NCBI GenBank assembly: GCA_002388885.1
Contig: DGNI01000088.1
Location: 4,055 to 10,347, forward strand
Direction of reading: 5' to 3'
Source: Parvularculaceae bacterium UBA4496
Lineage (GTDB): Bacteria; Pseudomonadota; Alphaproteobacteria; Caulobacterales; Parvularculaceae
DNA: 6,293 nt
Below the pieces are notes generated by a model. It did not search any database, was not told the origin of the DNA, and worked only from the letters and a program-made list of their open reading frames with translations. The translations under genes were made by a program, and so were the position numbers. The first letter of the stretch is position 1; each line of letters begins with the position of its first letter. Shown piece after piece: positions 1 to 6,255 of this stretch.

Positions 1-52
1 AGCAAAGGATGGTCAGTTTCGCCGCGGCGCGTTAACGTCCGCCTCTCAAAAC

Positions 53-59
53 GAGGGGG
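53..59 (+). promoter_or_regulatory. Ribosome binding site selecting a TTG start
   Basis: A purine-rich GAGGGGG lies 7 bases before the TTG at 67. The reading frame stays open back to the window edge but holds no ATG, GTG or TTG upstream of 67, and the lipoprotein signal peptide begins exactly at this TTG. Together these support TTG as the real start. Confidence 0.7.
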
Positions 60-66
60 TGTTTTC

Positions 67-1785
67 TTGACATTGAGGCTGCTGATTATCGCGTTTGCTG
101 CGGCGCTGGCCGCTTGCGGCAAAAAAGAAGCGCCGCCCGCGCCTCCATCGCCGGATCAGGCGACGGTTCGCGAAACCAGCCTCGGCACAGTGATCGGGAT
201 CGTCACCGAAGACGGCGCCCATGCCTGGCGCGGACTTCCTTTTGCAGCGCCGCCGGTTGGCGACCTTCGCTGGCGCGCGCCGAGACCGGCGGCAAGCTGG
301 CCGGGCGCACGGGTCGCCGCGACCTTCGCGGAACGCTGTGCGCAGATGTCGAACCGATTGAACGAGGGCGAGGGGATCGAACCGGGTCTTTTTCTGGGAT
401 CCGAAGACTGCCTCTATCTCGATATCTACGCGCCGCCCGACGCCATGGAAAAAGCGGGCGCGGGCGAAAAGCTTCCGGTCATGGTCTGGATTCACGGCGG
501 CTCGAACGTCTGGGGGCGCGCGAGCGCCTATGAGGGCTCAAGGCTCGCCATCAACGAAGACGTCATCATCGTGCCGGTGCAATACCGCCTCGGGCCGTTC
601 GGCTATTTCTCGCATCCGGCGCTGCGCGATGACGCCGAAACGCCGGAAGACGCCGCGGCGAATTTCGCAACGCTCGATCTCATCGCCTCGCTGAGATGGG
701 TGCGTGACAATATTGAAGCCTTCGGCGGCGATCCGGAAAACGTCACCATCTTCGGCGAAAGCGCCGGCGGCTATAACGTCGCGACGCTGCTTGCTTCGCC
801 ATTGGCGGAAGGGTTGTTTCATCGCGCCATCCTGCAGTCAGGCGGGTTTGACAGCGTCACGGTTGAGGACGCTGAAAGCGCCGAAAGCCCGCTTACCAAC
901 CCGTCGAAGAAAATCGCCGGCCAGCTTGGCGCGGCAACGGCGGCGGACCTGCGCGCGGTGCCGGCGGAAGCGATCATTGAAGCCTACAAATCCGCCAGCG
1001 CCTTCGCCCTCGACCTGCCGGTGGTGATCGAGGACGGCGTTTCGCTGCCCGCGGGCAAGATGCGCGAGGCGTTTTCATCGACGGATACGTTCAACGCCGT
1101 ACCGGTCATCACCGGAACCAACCGGGATGAGATGAAGTTCTTTAACATCGCCGATCCGCGTTTGGTGAAGAAGTTCCTCGGCGTGTTCCTGACGTCGCGC
1201 GACAAGGAATTTTATGACGCGGCGGCGGAATATCCGAGCCGCATCTGGCGTATACGCTCCGTAGACGGACCGGCGGCGAGGATGGCGGCGGCAGGACATG
1301 ACCAGGTTTACGCCTATCGCTTCGACTGGGACGAGGGCGGGCGGTTTCTATTCACCGATATCGGGCACCTCATCGGCGCCGGGCATGCGGTGGAAATTCC
1401 CTTCGTGTTCAACCGCTTCATCTTTTTCGGCGACCTAGACAAGATCCTGTTCAACAAGAAAACGAAAGCCTCCCGCGACGAGTTGAGCCGCGCCATGGGC
1501 GCCTACTGGGCGGCGTTTGCGCAGGGCGGGCTTCCAGCGGCTGACGGCCTGCCCGAATGGCCGGCCTATGCAGCGAATGGCGCCTCGCTGATGCGCTTCG
1601 ACAGCACCGATGACGGCGGCGTCGGCGTCATGACTGAAAGCGATTCCATCGAAAAGCTGGCCGCCGATCTCAAGGCCGATCCGCGGCTTGATAACGAACA
1701 GCGGTGCGTTATCGCCGGCATCATCCGCGCTTGGCTTGACGACATCGGAAGCCGGATCGCCGAAGAAACCGGGTGCGCGAATTAG
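67..1785 (+). CDS. Lipoprotein type-B carboxylesterase (alpha/beta hydrolase)
   Basis: A 572-residue enzyme of the carboxylesterase/lipase type B family, which hydrolyses carboxylic esters with a Ser-Glu-His triad. Seen in the sequence: a short signal peptide ending in the lipobox LAAC with Cys17 as the lipidation site, so the protein should be anchored to a membrane facing the periplasm or outside. The oxyanion-hole motif HGGS is at 143-146. The family signature EDCLYLD is at 113-119, with Cys91 and Cys115 placed like the conserved disulfide pair of this family. The nucleophile elbow GESAGG has Ser232. Glu355 (in TNRDE) and His440 (in GAGH) fit the other two triad positions. A late W-x-x-F-A...WP-x-Y stretch is also typical. 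Length is normal and all key residues are present. The start is TTG with a good ribosome binding site. It is followed after 10 bases by an exported amidohydrolase, probably in the same operon. The natural substrate cannot be read from sequence; para-nitrobenzyl-esterase-like names would be only homology labels. Confidence 0.93.
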   Translation: MTLRLLIIAFAAALAACGKKEAPPAPPSPDQATVRETSLGTVIGIVTEDGAHAWRGLPFAAPPVGDLRWRAPRPAASWPGARVAATFAERCAQMSNRLNEGEGIEPGLFLGSEDCLYLDIYAPPDAMEKAGAGEKLPVMVWIHGGSNVWGRASAYEGSRLAINEDVIIVPVQYRLGPFGYFSHPALRDDAETPEDAAANFATLDLIASLRWVRDNIEAFGGDPENVTIFGESAGGYNVATLLASPLAEGLFHRAILQSGGFDSVTVEDAESAESPLTNPSKKIAGQLGAATAADLRAVPAEAIIEAYKSASAFALDLPVVIEDGVSLPAGKMREAFSSTDTFNAVPVITGTNRDEMKFFNIADPRLVKKFLGVFLTSRDKEFYDAAAEYPSRIWRIRSVDGPAARMAAAGHDQVYAYRFDWDEGGRFLFTDIGHLIGAGHAVEIPFVFNRFIFFGDLDKILFNKKTKASRDELSRAMGAYWAAFAQGGLPAADGLPEWPAYAANGASLMRFDSTDDGGVGVMTESDSIEKLAADLKADPRLDNEQRCVIAGIIRAWLDDIGSRIAEETGCAN

Positions 1786-1789
1786 GGAG
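1785..1789 (+). promoter_or_regulatory. Ribosome binding site deciding the amidohydrolase start
   Basis: GGGAG overlaps the last base of the esterase stop codon. It touches the in-frame ATG at 1790 directly (no spacer) but stands 6 bases before the in-frame ATG at 1796. The normal spacing favours 1796, where the protein begins MKKITS, a classic signal-peptide start. Confidence 0.6.
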
Positions 1790-1795
1790 ATGAAA

Positions 1796-3106
1796 ATGAA
1801 AAAAATCACATCAATAATGCTTGGCGCGGCGTTACTTGCAACCGCGCCCGCCCTCGCGCAGTCGGACCTGCGCGCGTCCATCGCGGCGGATTACGATGAA
1901 AATCTCGAAGCGCTGTTCACGCACTTTCATCAGAACCCGGAGCTTTCCCATCGCGAGTTCAAGACAGCTGAAAGACTGGCGGCGGAAATTCGCGCGCTGG
2001 GCTATGACGTGACCGAAGGCGTCGGTGGGACGGGCATTGTCGCGGTGATGGAAAACGGCGACGGGCCCACGGTGATGATCCGCGCCGATATGGACGGCCT
2101 GCCGGTGAAAGAAGACTCAGGACTTTCCTACGCTTCGACGGCGACGCAAGAAGACATAGACGGGATCGTCAAACCGGTGATGCACGCCTGCGGTCACGAT
2201 ATGCACATCACGACGCTGATCGGCACGGCGCGGCAGATGGCGGCGCGTAAGGATCAGTGGTCTGGAACGCTGGTGCTGATCGGCCAGCCGGCGGAGGAGC
2301 GCATTTCCGGCGCCAGAAAAATGCTTGAAGACGGCCTCTACAAGCGTTTTCCGAAACCCGATTACGCGCTGGCGCTGCATGTCTCGGCGTCGATCCCGAC
2401 CGGTAAGCTTGAGGCGCCGCTCGGTATCCGTGCGTCAAGTTCCGACAGCGTCGATATCATCGTGCACGGCGTCGGCGCTCACGGCGCGTCGCCGCACAAG
2501 GGGGTCGATCCGGTGCTGGTCGCCTCGCAGATCGTCGTATCGCTGCAGTCGGTCGTCTCGCGCACCATCGCGCCGCAGGAAGCGGGCGTCATCACCGTCG
2601 GCGCCATTCATGGTGGCACAAAACACAACATTATCGGCGACAGGGTCGAGATGCAGCTCACCGTGCGCTCGAACAATCCTGAAGTGCGTGAAAAGCTGCT
2701 CGATTCCATCGACCGCGTGGCGGAGGGCGTCGCGATCTCCATGGGCGTGCCGAAAAAGCTGATGCCGGAAGTGATCCGTTCAAAGACGGAAACGACGCCG
2801 CCGACTATCAATGATCGCGAAACCGCGGAAATCGTGCGCGCCGTCTTCACCGATACATTCGGCGATGACGTGTTGTGGGAGGAACCCCGCGAAGGCATGG
2901 GCGCAGAAGACTTCGCCTATTTCGTCACCCCCGACACCGGCGTCAAAGGCGTTTACTTTAACGTTGGCGGCACGCCGGCTGAAAAGGTCGATGACGCGCC
3001 CTCGCATCATTCGCCTTTCTTCAAGATTGAGCCTGAGCCTTCAATCAAGATGGGTGTTGAGGCCATGACTTCGGCAGCGATCAAGCTGTTCGATCTACCG
3101 GAATAA
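1796..3106 (+). CDS. Exported M20D-family metallopeptidase/amidohydrolase
   Basis: A 436-residue enzyme of the M20D family (hippurate, N-acyl-amino-acid and IAA-amino-acid amidohydrolases), which uses two metal ions to cleave amide bonds of N-acylated amino acids or short peptides. Seen: a Sec signal peptide with likely cleavage after ALA at residue 21, so it acts in the periplasm or outside. Motifs in order are RADMDGLP (96-103), HACGHDMH (130-137, with Cys132 and His134 as expected metal ligands), GQPAEE (163-168, catalytic and ligand glutamates), His195 in ALHV, the lid/dimerisation-domain motif GAHGASPH (227-234), MGAEDF (368-373), and the C-terminal HHSPF with His405 as likely last ligand. 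No key residue is missing and the length is normal. The start at 1796 is chosen by ribosome-binding-site spacing; 1790 would add two residues, and the frame is open upstream to 1688 inside the esterase. It is probably co-transcribed with the esterase. Many M20D members are cytoplasmic, so the signal peptide is a useful detail. The exact substrate is unknown. Confidence 0.92.
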   Translation: MKKITSIMLGAALLATAPALAQSDLRASIAADYDENLEALFTHFHQNPELSHREFKTAERLAAEIRALGYDVTEGVGGTGIVAVMENGDGPTVMIRADMDGLPVKEDSGLSYASTATQEDIDGIVKPVMHACGHDMHITTLIGTARQMAARKDQWSGTLVLIGQPAEERISGARKMLEDGLYKRFPKPDYALALHVSASIPTGKLEAPLGIRASSSDSVDIIVHGVGAHGASPHKGVDPVLVASQIVVSLQSVVSRTIAPQEAGVITVGAIHGGTKHNIIGDRVEMQLTVRSNNPEVREKLLDSIDRVAEGVAISMGVPKKLMPEVIRSKTETTPPTINDRETAEIVRAVFTDTFGDDVLWEEPREGMGAEDFAYFVTPDTGVKGVYFNVGGTPAEKVDDAPSHHSPFFKIEPEPSIKMGVEAMTSAAIKLFDLPE

Positions 3107-3220
3107 CGCGTTAACGCTTCCGGCGTACATATTTGCTAGGCCTTTCTTGTAGCCTGTAACGTGGCTCCATAAAGGGGCGAAAAACGCGGCCCCGGTTTCA
3201 GGGATGAGGAGCGCCGCGCG
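3107..3220 (+). promoter_or_regulatory. Intergenic leader of the desaturase gene
   Basis: This 114-base gap begins with the palindrome GCGTTAACGC (3108-3117) right after the amidohydrolase stop codon. A weak promoter-like pair is TTGTAG at 3147 and CATAAA at 3168, with a 15-base spacer that is shorter than ideal. A short GGGGC/GCCCC hairpin (3174-3178 with 3189-3193) lies further on, and GAGGAG at 3206-3211 is a good ribosome binding site 9 bases before the ATG. I see no T-tailed terminator for the upstream operon, so read-through into the desaturase is possible. The promoter call is weak. Confidence 0.3.
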
Positions 3221-4279
3221 ATGACCATCGCCGACGCGGAATTGAAGGCCCTTCTGAAAGAGTTGAAGGGCCGCACGGGCGATCATACGGCGCGCACGGT
3301 CATCACCGGCGCCGCGCTTTTCGTCGCCTATGTGCTGGTACTGGCGCTTGGCGTCGCGCTTGAAAATGTCGCGCTCAAGATTCTCGTCTGCATCATCCTG
3401 TCGTTCCAGATCGGTCAACTTGTGGTTACGGGCCACGATGCCGGGCACAACTCCCTGTCGCGCAGCAAGGCGTTGAACGAATGGTTCGGGCTCGTTTTGT
3501 TTCTGCCGTCGCTGCACCCCTATTCCTTATGGATCCATCACCATAATTTCGTGCATCACCGCTATGTGGCGCAGATCGGCAAGGACAATGCGTTTCCGCC
3601 ATTGACGCCGGACCAGTATCGCGCCCTGCCCGCATGGAAACGCGCGCGTTACAGGTTTTACAGGTCGCTCATCGGTCAGCATTTCTGGTATTTCTTCGAC
3701 ATTCATCTGCCGCGCATATTGCTGCCGTTTCTCGACAAGACCCGCAAAATGACGCGGCGGGACCTGCGCGATACGCTAATCATGTATACGTGGATCGCGG
3801 CGACTCTCGGCTTTTGTTTCTGGGTGTCCGTGACTGCGCATGCCGGCCAGCCGTTCGGTTATCACGCCGTTAACGCATTCCTGTTCGGGCTTTTTCTGCC
3901 GGTATTCTTCTGGACGACGCACATCACGTTTCTGTCGATCTTCCAGCACACGGCGCCGGATGCGAAATGGAAACTGCCGGACGGCAAACCCAGCAACCAT
4001 GACGACATGATTGCCGGAACCGTGCATGTGACTTTCCCCGAATGGCTCGATATCGTCTTTCTACGGATCATGCAGCATCAGGCGCATCATCTGAATGTGC
4101 ACATTGATCTGCACTCTGTGAAGGATGCGCAGAAAGTGGTCGCTGAGGCCAATGAGCGAAAACTCACGCGCCCATGGACGCCGCGTTATCACCTCAATGT
4201 AACGCGCCAGTGCAAGCTTTACGATCCCGATAAAGGCGGGTGGGTGACGTTTGAGGAAGTTGACGGGGCGGCCGCCTGA
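3221..4279 (+). CDS. Integral-membrane fatty acid desaturase
   Basis: A 352-residue member of the membrane fatty acid desaturase superfamily (FA_desaturase domain). These di-iron enzymes introduce a double bond into an acyl chain of membrane lipids, using oxygen and an electron donor. Seen: the three histidine boxes, HDAGH (72-76), HHHNFVHH (106-113) and HQAHH (286-290), plus the QHT motif at 242-244 often found before the last box. Hydrophobic segments lie at about 29-68, 184-205 and 217-241, giving the usual arrangement with the histidines on the cytoplasmic face. The C-terminal CKLYDP-type ending resembles bacterial acyl-lipid desaturases of the DesA/omega-6 type. Length is normal. The ATG has GAGGAG 9 bases upstream. 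It is a separate unit from the operon before it or a read-through member; the gene after it is convergent. Likely role is adjusting membrane fluidity. Position specificity cannot be deduced, and a related hydroxylase or ketolase activity is possible but less likely. Confidence 0.9.
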   Translation: MTIADAELKALLKELKGRTGDHTARTVITGAALFVAYVLVLALGVALENVALKILVCIILSFQIGQLVVTGHDAGHNSLSRSKALNEWFGLVLFLPSLHPYSLWIHHHNFVHHRYVAQIGKDNAFPPLTPDQYRALPAWKRARYRFYRSLIGQHFWYFFDIHLPRILLPFLDKTRKMTRRDLRDTLIMYTWIAATLGFCFWVSVTAHAGQPFGYHAVNAFLFGLFLPVFFWTTHITFLSIFQHTAPDAKWKLPDGKPSNHDDMIAGTVHVTFPEWLDIVFLRIMQHQAHHLNVHIDLHSVKDAQKVVAEANERKLTRPWTPRYHLNVTRQCKLYDPDKGGWVTFEEVDGAAA

Positions 4280-4291
4280 CCGCCCCTTTCT
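4265..4291 (+). terminator. Intrinsic terminator of the desaturase gene
   Basis: A perfect 7-bp stem, GGGGCGG (4265-4271) with CCGCCCC (4280-4286), encloses an 8-base loop and is followed by TTTCT. The stem begins inside the last codons of the desaturase and its stop codon (4277-4279) sits in the loop. The T tract is short and present only on the plus strand, so the element should serve the desaturase and not the convergent gene. Confidence 0.65.
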
Positions 4292-4294
4292 AAC

Positions 4295-5344
4295 TCAGTC
4301 GTCGTCACCGTATTCAACGCCGCTGATGCGGATATCGCCGTCGCCGCGGGCGCGCACGGTTCCTTCATGGCGGCTGATGCGAATATCGCCGGAGCGATTG
4401 GCCTGAACGTCAGGATTCGTTGCGAGTCCGTCAAATTCGAACCCGCCTGAGCCGAAGATCTGCACTTTCAGGTTTTCGGCGCGCCCGCCACGAATGTCGA
4501 TGTCGCCGGATCCATGAATGCGCGCTGACGTTTCACCATTGATGCTGGCAAGCGAGATATCGCCCGAGCCGTGGATGGAAACGGCGCCGCCGCCCAGGAC
4601 CTTGCCGGTGTCGATATCGCCCGAGCCCTGAATGGTGGCGATCAGCGGCCCGTTAATTTCGCCTAGAGAAATATCGCCGGAGCCCTGAATGCCCATGGAT
4701 GCCTCGCCGCGAATGTCGCCGATCTTGATATCACCCGAGCCGTGAATGCTGGCGTCGAGGCTATCAGCGGTCACCGCATCAAAGTCACCGGACCCGTGGA
4801 TCGAAATCTTGAGCGCGCCGGCGATGACGCCGGTTCTGAGATCGCCCGATCCATCAATGCCGATATCGCCGCTGGCAATATCGCCGATGAAACCATCAAC
4901 ATGACCCCGGCGCACGGATAGCGCGCCGTTGGTGTTGTCCGCGGAAAGGTTTACGACGGCGCTGTCAAAGGAAAGCGCCGCACCCGCCGGTATGGTCAGC
5001 GTCAATGTCGGATAATCTTTCAGGAACTCGACAAAGGCGTTTTCCTCATGTCGGCGCCAGTCGACATCATCCCACCAGCGCGTTTTGTCGGGATTGACGT
5101 CGCTGCGGATGGTGAGAACCCCGTTCGCGGCATCGATACGCACCGGATAGTCGGGGTTTGCGCCTGTTTCGGTGTTGAGCCTGACGCTGCCGCGCGCGGC
5201 TGTTTCGATTTTCACGGTCCCGATAAAGTCGGCGACTTTGATAGTTTTGATATTGTTGTGGGTTGTTTCCGCGGCGCTTGCAGACGCGATCGCCATGATC
5301 GTTGCGGCCAGCGCAACAAGGGTGTGTTGAAGAATACGCATCAT
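4295..5344 (-). CDS. Exported GIN-domain (DUF2807-like) repeat protein
   Basis: A 349-residue protein resembling the putative auto-transporter adhesin head GIN domain family (DUF2807) and the related DUF4097 beta-solenoid proteins, whose biochemical role is not established. Seen: a Sec signal peptide of about 24-25 residues with an ASA/SAA cleavage region, so it is exported. The segment at 26-164 is rich in beta-type alternation and holds a tryptophan-rich acidic patch (WWDDVDW). From 165 to the end there are ten turns of a roughly 19-residue repeat, most beginning GSGD and usually preceded by IH or IQ. The last turns decay (GSGG, RSGD, GDGD) and the protein ends in an acidic DDD. I infer a right-handed beta-helix with a stacked Gly-Ser-Gly-Asp corner. 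No membrane anchor, lipobox or sorting motif is seen. Two adjacent in-frame ATGs (5344 and 5341) are both suitably placed after the AGGGGAG site at 5350-5356; the choice changes one residue. It stands alone, convergent to the desaturase and divergent from the glycosyltransferase. Confidence 0.85.
   Translation of the reverse strand: MMRILQHTLVALAATIMAIASASAAETTHNNIKTIKVADFIGTVKIETAARGSVRLNTETGANPDYPVRIDAANGVLTIRSDVNPDKTRWWDDVDWRRHEENAFVEFLKDYPTLTLTIPAGAALSFDSAVVNLSADNTNGALSVRRGHVDGFIGDIASGDIGIDGSGDLRTGVIAGALKISIHGSGDFDAVTADSLDASIHGSGDIKIGDIRGEASMGIQGSGDISLGEINGPLIATIQGSGDIDTGKVLGGGAVSIHGSGDISLASINGETSARIHGSGDIDIRGGRAENLKVQIFGSGGFEFDGLATNPDVQANRSGDIRISRHEGTVRARGDGDIRISGVEYGDDD
4298..4852 (-). 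repeat. 57-base tandem repeat array encoding GSGD turns
   Basis: On the plus strand the core ATATCGCCCGAGCC and close variants recur at 4500, 4557, 4614, 4671 and 4728, each exactly 57 bases apart, then at 4782 (54 bases on). Weaker copies continue to both ends. It corresponds to ten protein turns of 19, 18, 19, 19, 19, 19, 20, 19, 17 and 16 residues. The similarity is strongest around the GSGD codons and weaker between them, which fits an old internal duplication kept by structural selection. Confidence 0.9.
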
Positions 5345-5349
5345 CGCAT

Positions 5350-5356
5350 CTCCCCT
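5350..5356 (-). promoter_or_regulatory. Ribosome binding site of the GIN-domain gene
   Basis: Read on the minus strand this is AGGGGAG, 5 bases before the ATG at 5344 and 8 bases before the ATG at 5341. The reading frame extends back to an ATG at 5398, but those extra residues are charged and would bury the signal peptide, so the start is placed here. Confidence 0.65.
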
Positions 5357-5383
5357 CTTTTTGAGACCCCCGTCTTCATGCGG

Positions 5384-5412
5384 AGTGTAACGCGACAAGC
5401 GTAGCAGCGCAA
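5384..5412 (-). promoter_or_regulatory. Possible sigma70-type promoter of the GIN-domain gene
   Basis: On the minus strand TTGCGC (5407-5412) and TACACT (5384-5389) are separated by 17 bases. They match the housekeeping consensus at 3 of 6 and 4 of 6 positions. This would put the transcript start about 30 bases before the gene. It is a pattern match only. Confidence 0.35.
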
Positions 5413-5421
5413 TCGTTTACC

Positions 5422-5504
5422 GGCTCACTTTGGAGCGGCGGTTGATATCGCGGGAAAAACCATTTCTACCGCAATCGGCAGGAGAAATGGCAGGCGAGTG
5501 AGCC
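5422..5504 (+). promoter_or_regulatory. Nested inverted repeats in the glycosyltransferase leader
   Basis: Two perfect 8-bp inverted repeats are nested. The outer one is GGCTCACT (5422-5429) with AGTGAGCC (5497-5504); the inner one is CCATTTCT (5460-5467) with AGAAATGG (5483-5490). Inside the inner pair CCG/CGG (5469-5471 with 5476-5478) could close a CAAT tetraloop. The outer 3' arm overlaps the purine-rich GGCGAG (5493-5498) that serves as ribosome binding site and ends one base before the ATG at 5506, so folding could hide the start. A promoter-like TTGATA at 5442 with a poor -10 near 5464 would begin the transcript too late to include both arms. Function is inferred, and chance remains possible. 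Confidence 0.4.
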
Positions 5505-5505
5505 A

Positions 5506-6243
5506 ATGAACGAGCGCTATTCCATCGTGATCACGTCTTGCGGGCGGTTCGATTTGCTGCGTGAGACAATGGAGAGCCTTTATGCGCATCTGGACTGGCC
5601 GCCAGAGAAATCGGTGTTGATCGAGGATTCTGCGACGCTTGGCGCTGAGGAGGTCGCGCGCGAAGCGCCATTGCCTGTCGAGTTGTTGATCAATGAACGC
5701 CAGTGCGGGCAGATCGCGTCCATCGACCGGGCTTATGCTCTTATCGAAACGCCATACGTTTTTCATTGCGAAGATGACTGGCTGTTCTTCCGAAAAGGCT
5801 TTCTTGCAGAGTCATTCAAGGTTCTTCACGCGCATCCAAACGCCGCCATGGTCGGGTTGCGCGCACGCGATGAAATCAACAAGCTGGTGCGCAACAGCCC
5901 TGTTCGCGAAGTTGAGGGCGTAAAATATTTTCTCCACGACCCGTCGCTGCATCCAGAATATTTCAGCTATTCGTTCAATCCCGGGCTGCGCCGCATGGCC
6001 GATTATCGAAAACTGGCGCCGTTTGCGCCGATCGGCGGCGAAGCGGATATCAGCTATGCGTTCAAACAGGCCGGATTTCAGAACGCCAATCTGGAAGTCC
6101 CCGCCGTGCGCCATATCGGCGACGGCCGCCATGTGGATGACCCCGAACAACCGAAACGCACAAAAGGCGGACTGGCGCGGCTCCGGCGGTCCGTCGACAA
6201 GCGCGTGACGCGGCTCCGGCGCAAGTTTTTGAAGGCGGACTGA
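5506..6243 (+). CDS. Family-2-like (GT-A) glycosyltransferase
   Basis: A 245-residue protein with the GT-A fold pattern of family 2 glycosyltransferases, which move a sugar from a nucleotide sugar to an acceptor. Seen: an N-terminal beta strand SIVITSCGR, then VLIEDS with Asp41 as likely nucleotide contact, and an EDD motif at 89-91 (in HCEDDW) in the place of the metal-binding DxD. GGEADISYAF at 177-186 lies where family 2 enzymes carry the acceptor-side acidic residues. There is no signal peptide or membrane segment, so it should be cytosolic or on the inner face of the membrane. Residues 217-245 form a very basic tail with 13 Lys/Arg and two Asp, including a repeated RLRR, which could bind membrane lipids. 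The length is short, typical of single-domain members. The ATG has GGCGAG 7 bases upstream. It is monocistronic here, with its own terminator. Sugar and acceptor are unknown; no polysaccharide gene cluster is visible around it. Confidence 0.82.
   Translation: MNERYSIVITSCGRFDLLRETMESLYAHLDWPPEKSVLIEDSATLGAEEVAREAPLPVELLINERQCGQIASIDRAYALIETPYVFHCEDDWLFFRKGFLAESFKVLHAHPNAAMVGLRARDEINKLVRNSPVREVEGVKYFLHDPSLHPEYFSYSFNPGLRRMADYRKLAPFAPIGGEADISYAFKQAGFQNANLEVPAVRHIGDGRHVDDPEQPKRTKGGLARLRRSVDKRVTRLRRKFLKAD
6176..6221 (+). repeat. Direct repeat of 13 bases in the glycosyltransferase 3' end
   Basis: CGCGGCTCCGGCG occurs exactly at 6176-6188 and 6209-6221, 33 bases apart, in the same reading frame. 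It encodes (A/T)RLRR twice with an 11-residue period, suggesting a small internal duplication in the basic tail. Confidence 0.75.
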
Positions 6244-6255
6244 CCCGCCTTTTTT
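6232..6255 (+). terminator. Intrinsic terminator of the glycosyltransferase gene
   Basis: AAGGCGG (6232-6238) pairs perfectly with CCGCCTT (6245-6251) around a 6-base loop, and six T residues run from 6250 to 6255. The stop codon (6241-6243) lies in the loop. This is a strong Rho-independent terminator on the plus strand. The remaining bases to the window end hold no gene I can support. Confidence 0.85.

Noticed and set aside
1688..1795. Longer amidohydrolase reading frame starting inside the esterase
   Set aside because: It would overlap the esterase by about 100 bases and place 36 extra residues before an otherwise clear signal peptide; the ribosome binding site fits the start at 1796.
1435..1881. 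Minus-strand open frame of 148 codons across the esterase/amidohydrolase junction
   Set aside because: It lies opposite two genes with complete catalytic motifs, shows no recognisable domain, and long antisense frames are expected in GC-rich DNA. The same holds for the minus-strand frames at 46-495, 3095-3517 and 5812-6264.
3174..3193. GGGGC/GCCCC hairpin as a terminator of the first operon
   Set aside because: The stem is only 5 bp with a 10-base loop and no proper T tract follows.
4298..4852. Regular repeats considered as a CRISPR array
   Set aside because: The repeats are in frame in one long coding sequence, the units between cores are also similar, and the period is 57 bases with no unique spacers.
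5048..5404. Plus-strand open frame of 118 codons opposite the GIN-domain gene
   Set aside because: It is antisense to the N-terminal part and signal peptide of a well-supported gene and has no recognisable domain.
5487..5501. Four-codon minicistron (M-A-G-E-stop) just before the glycosyltransferase start
   Set aside because: A purine-rich AGGAG precedes it, but only two bases separate it from the ATG, and such tiny frames occur often by chance. It is kept only as a detail of the leader structure.
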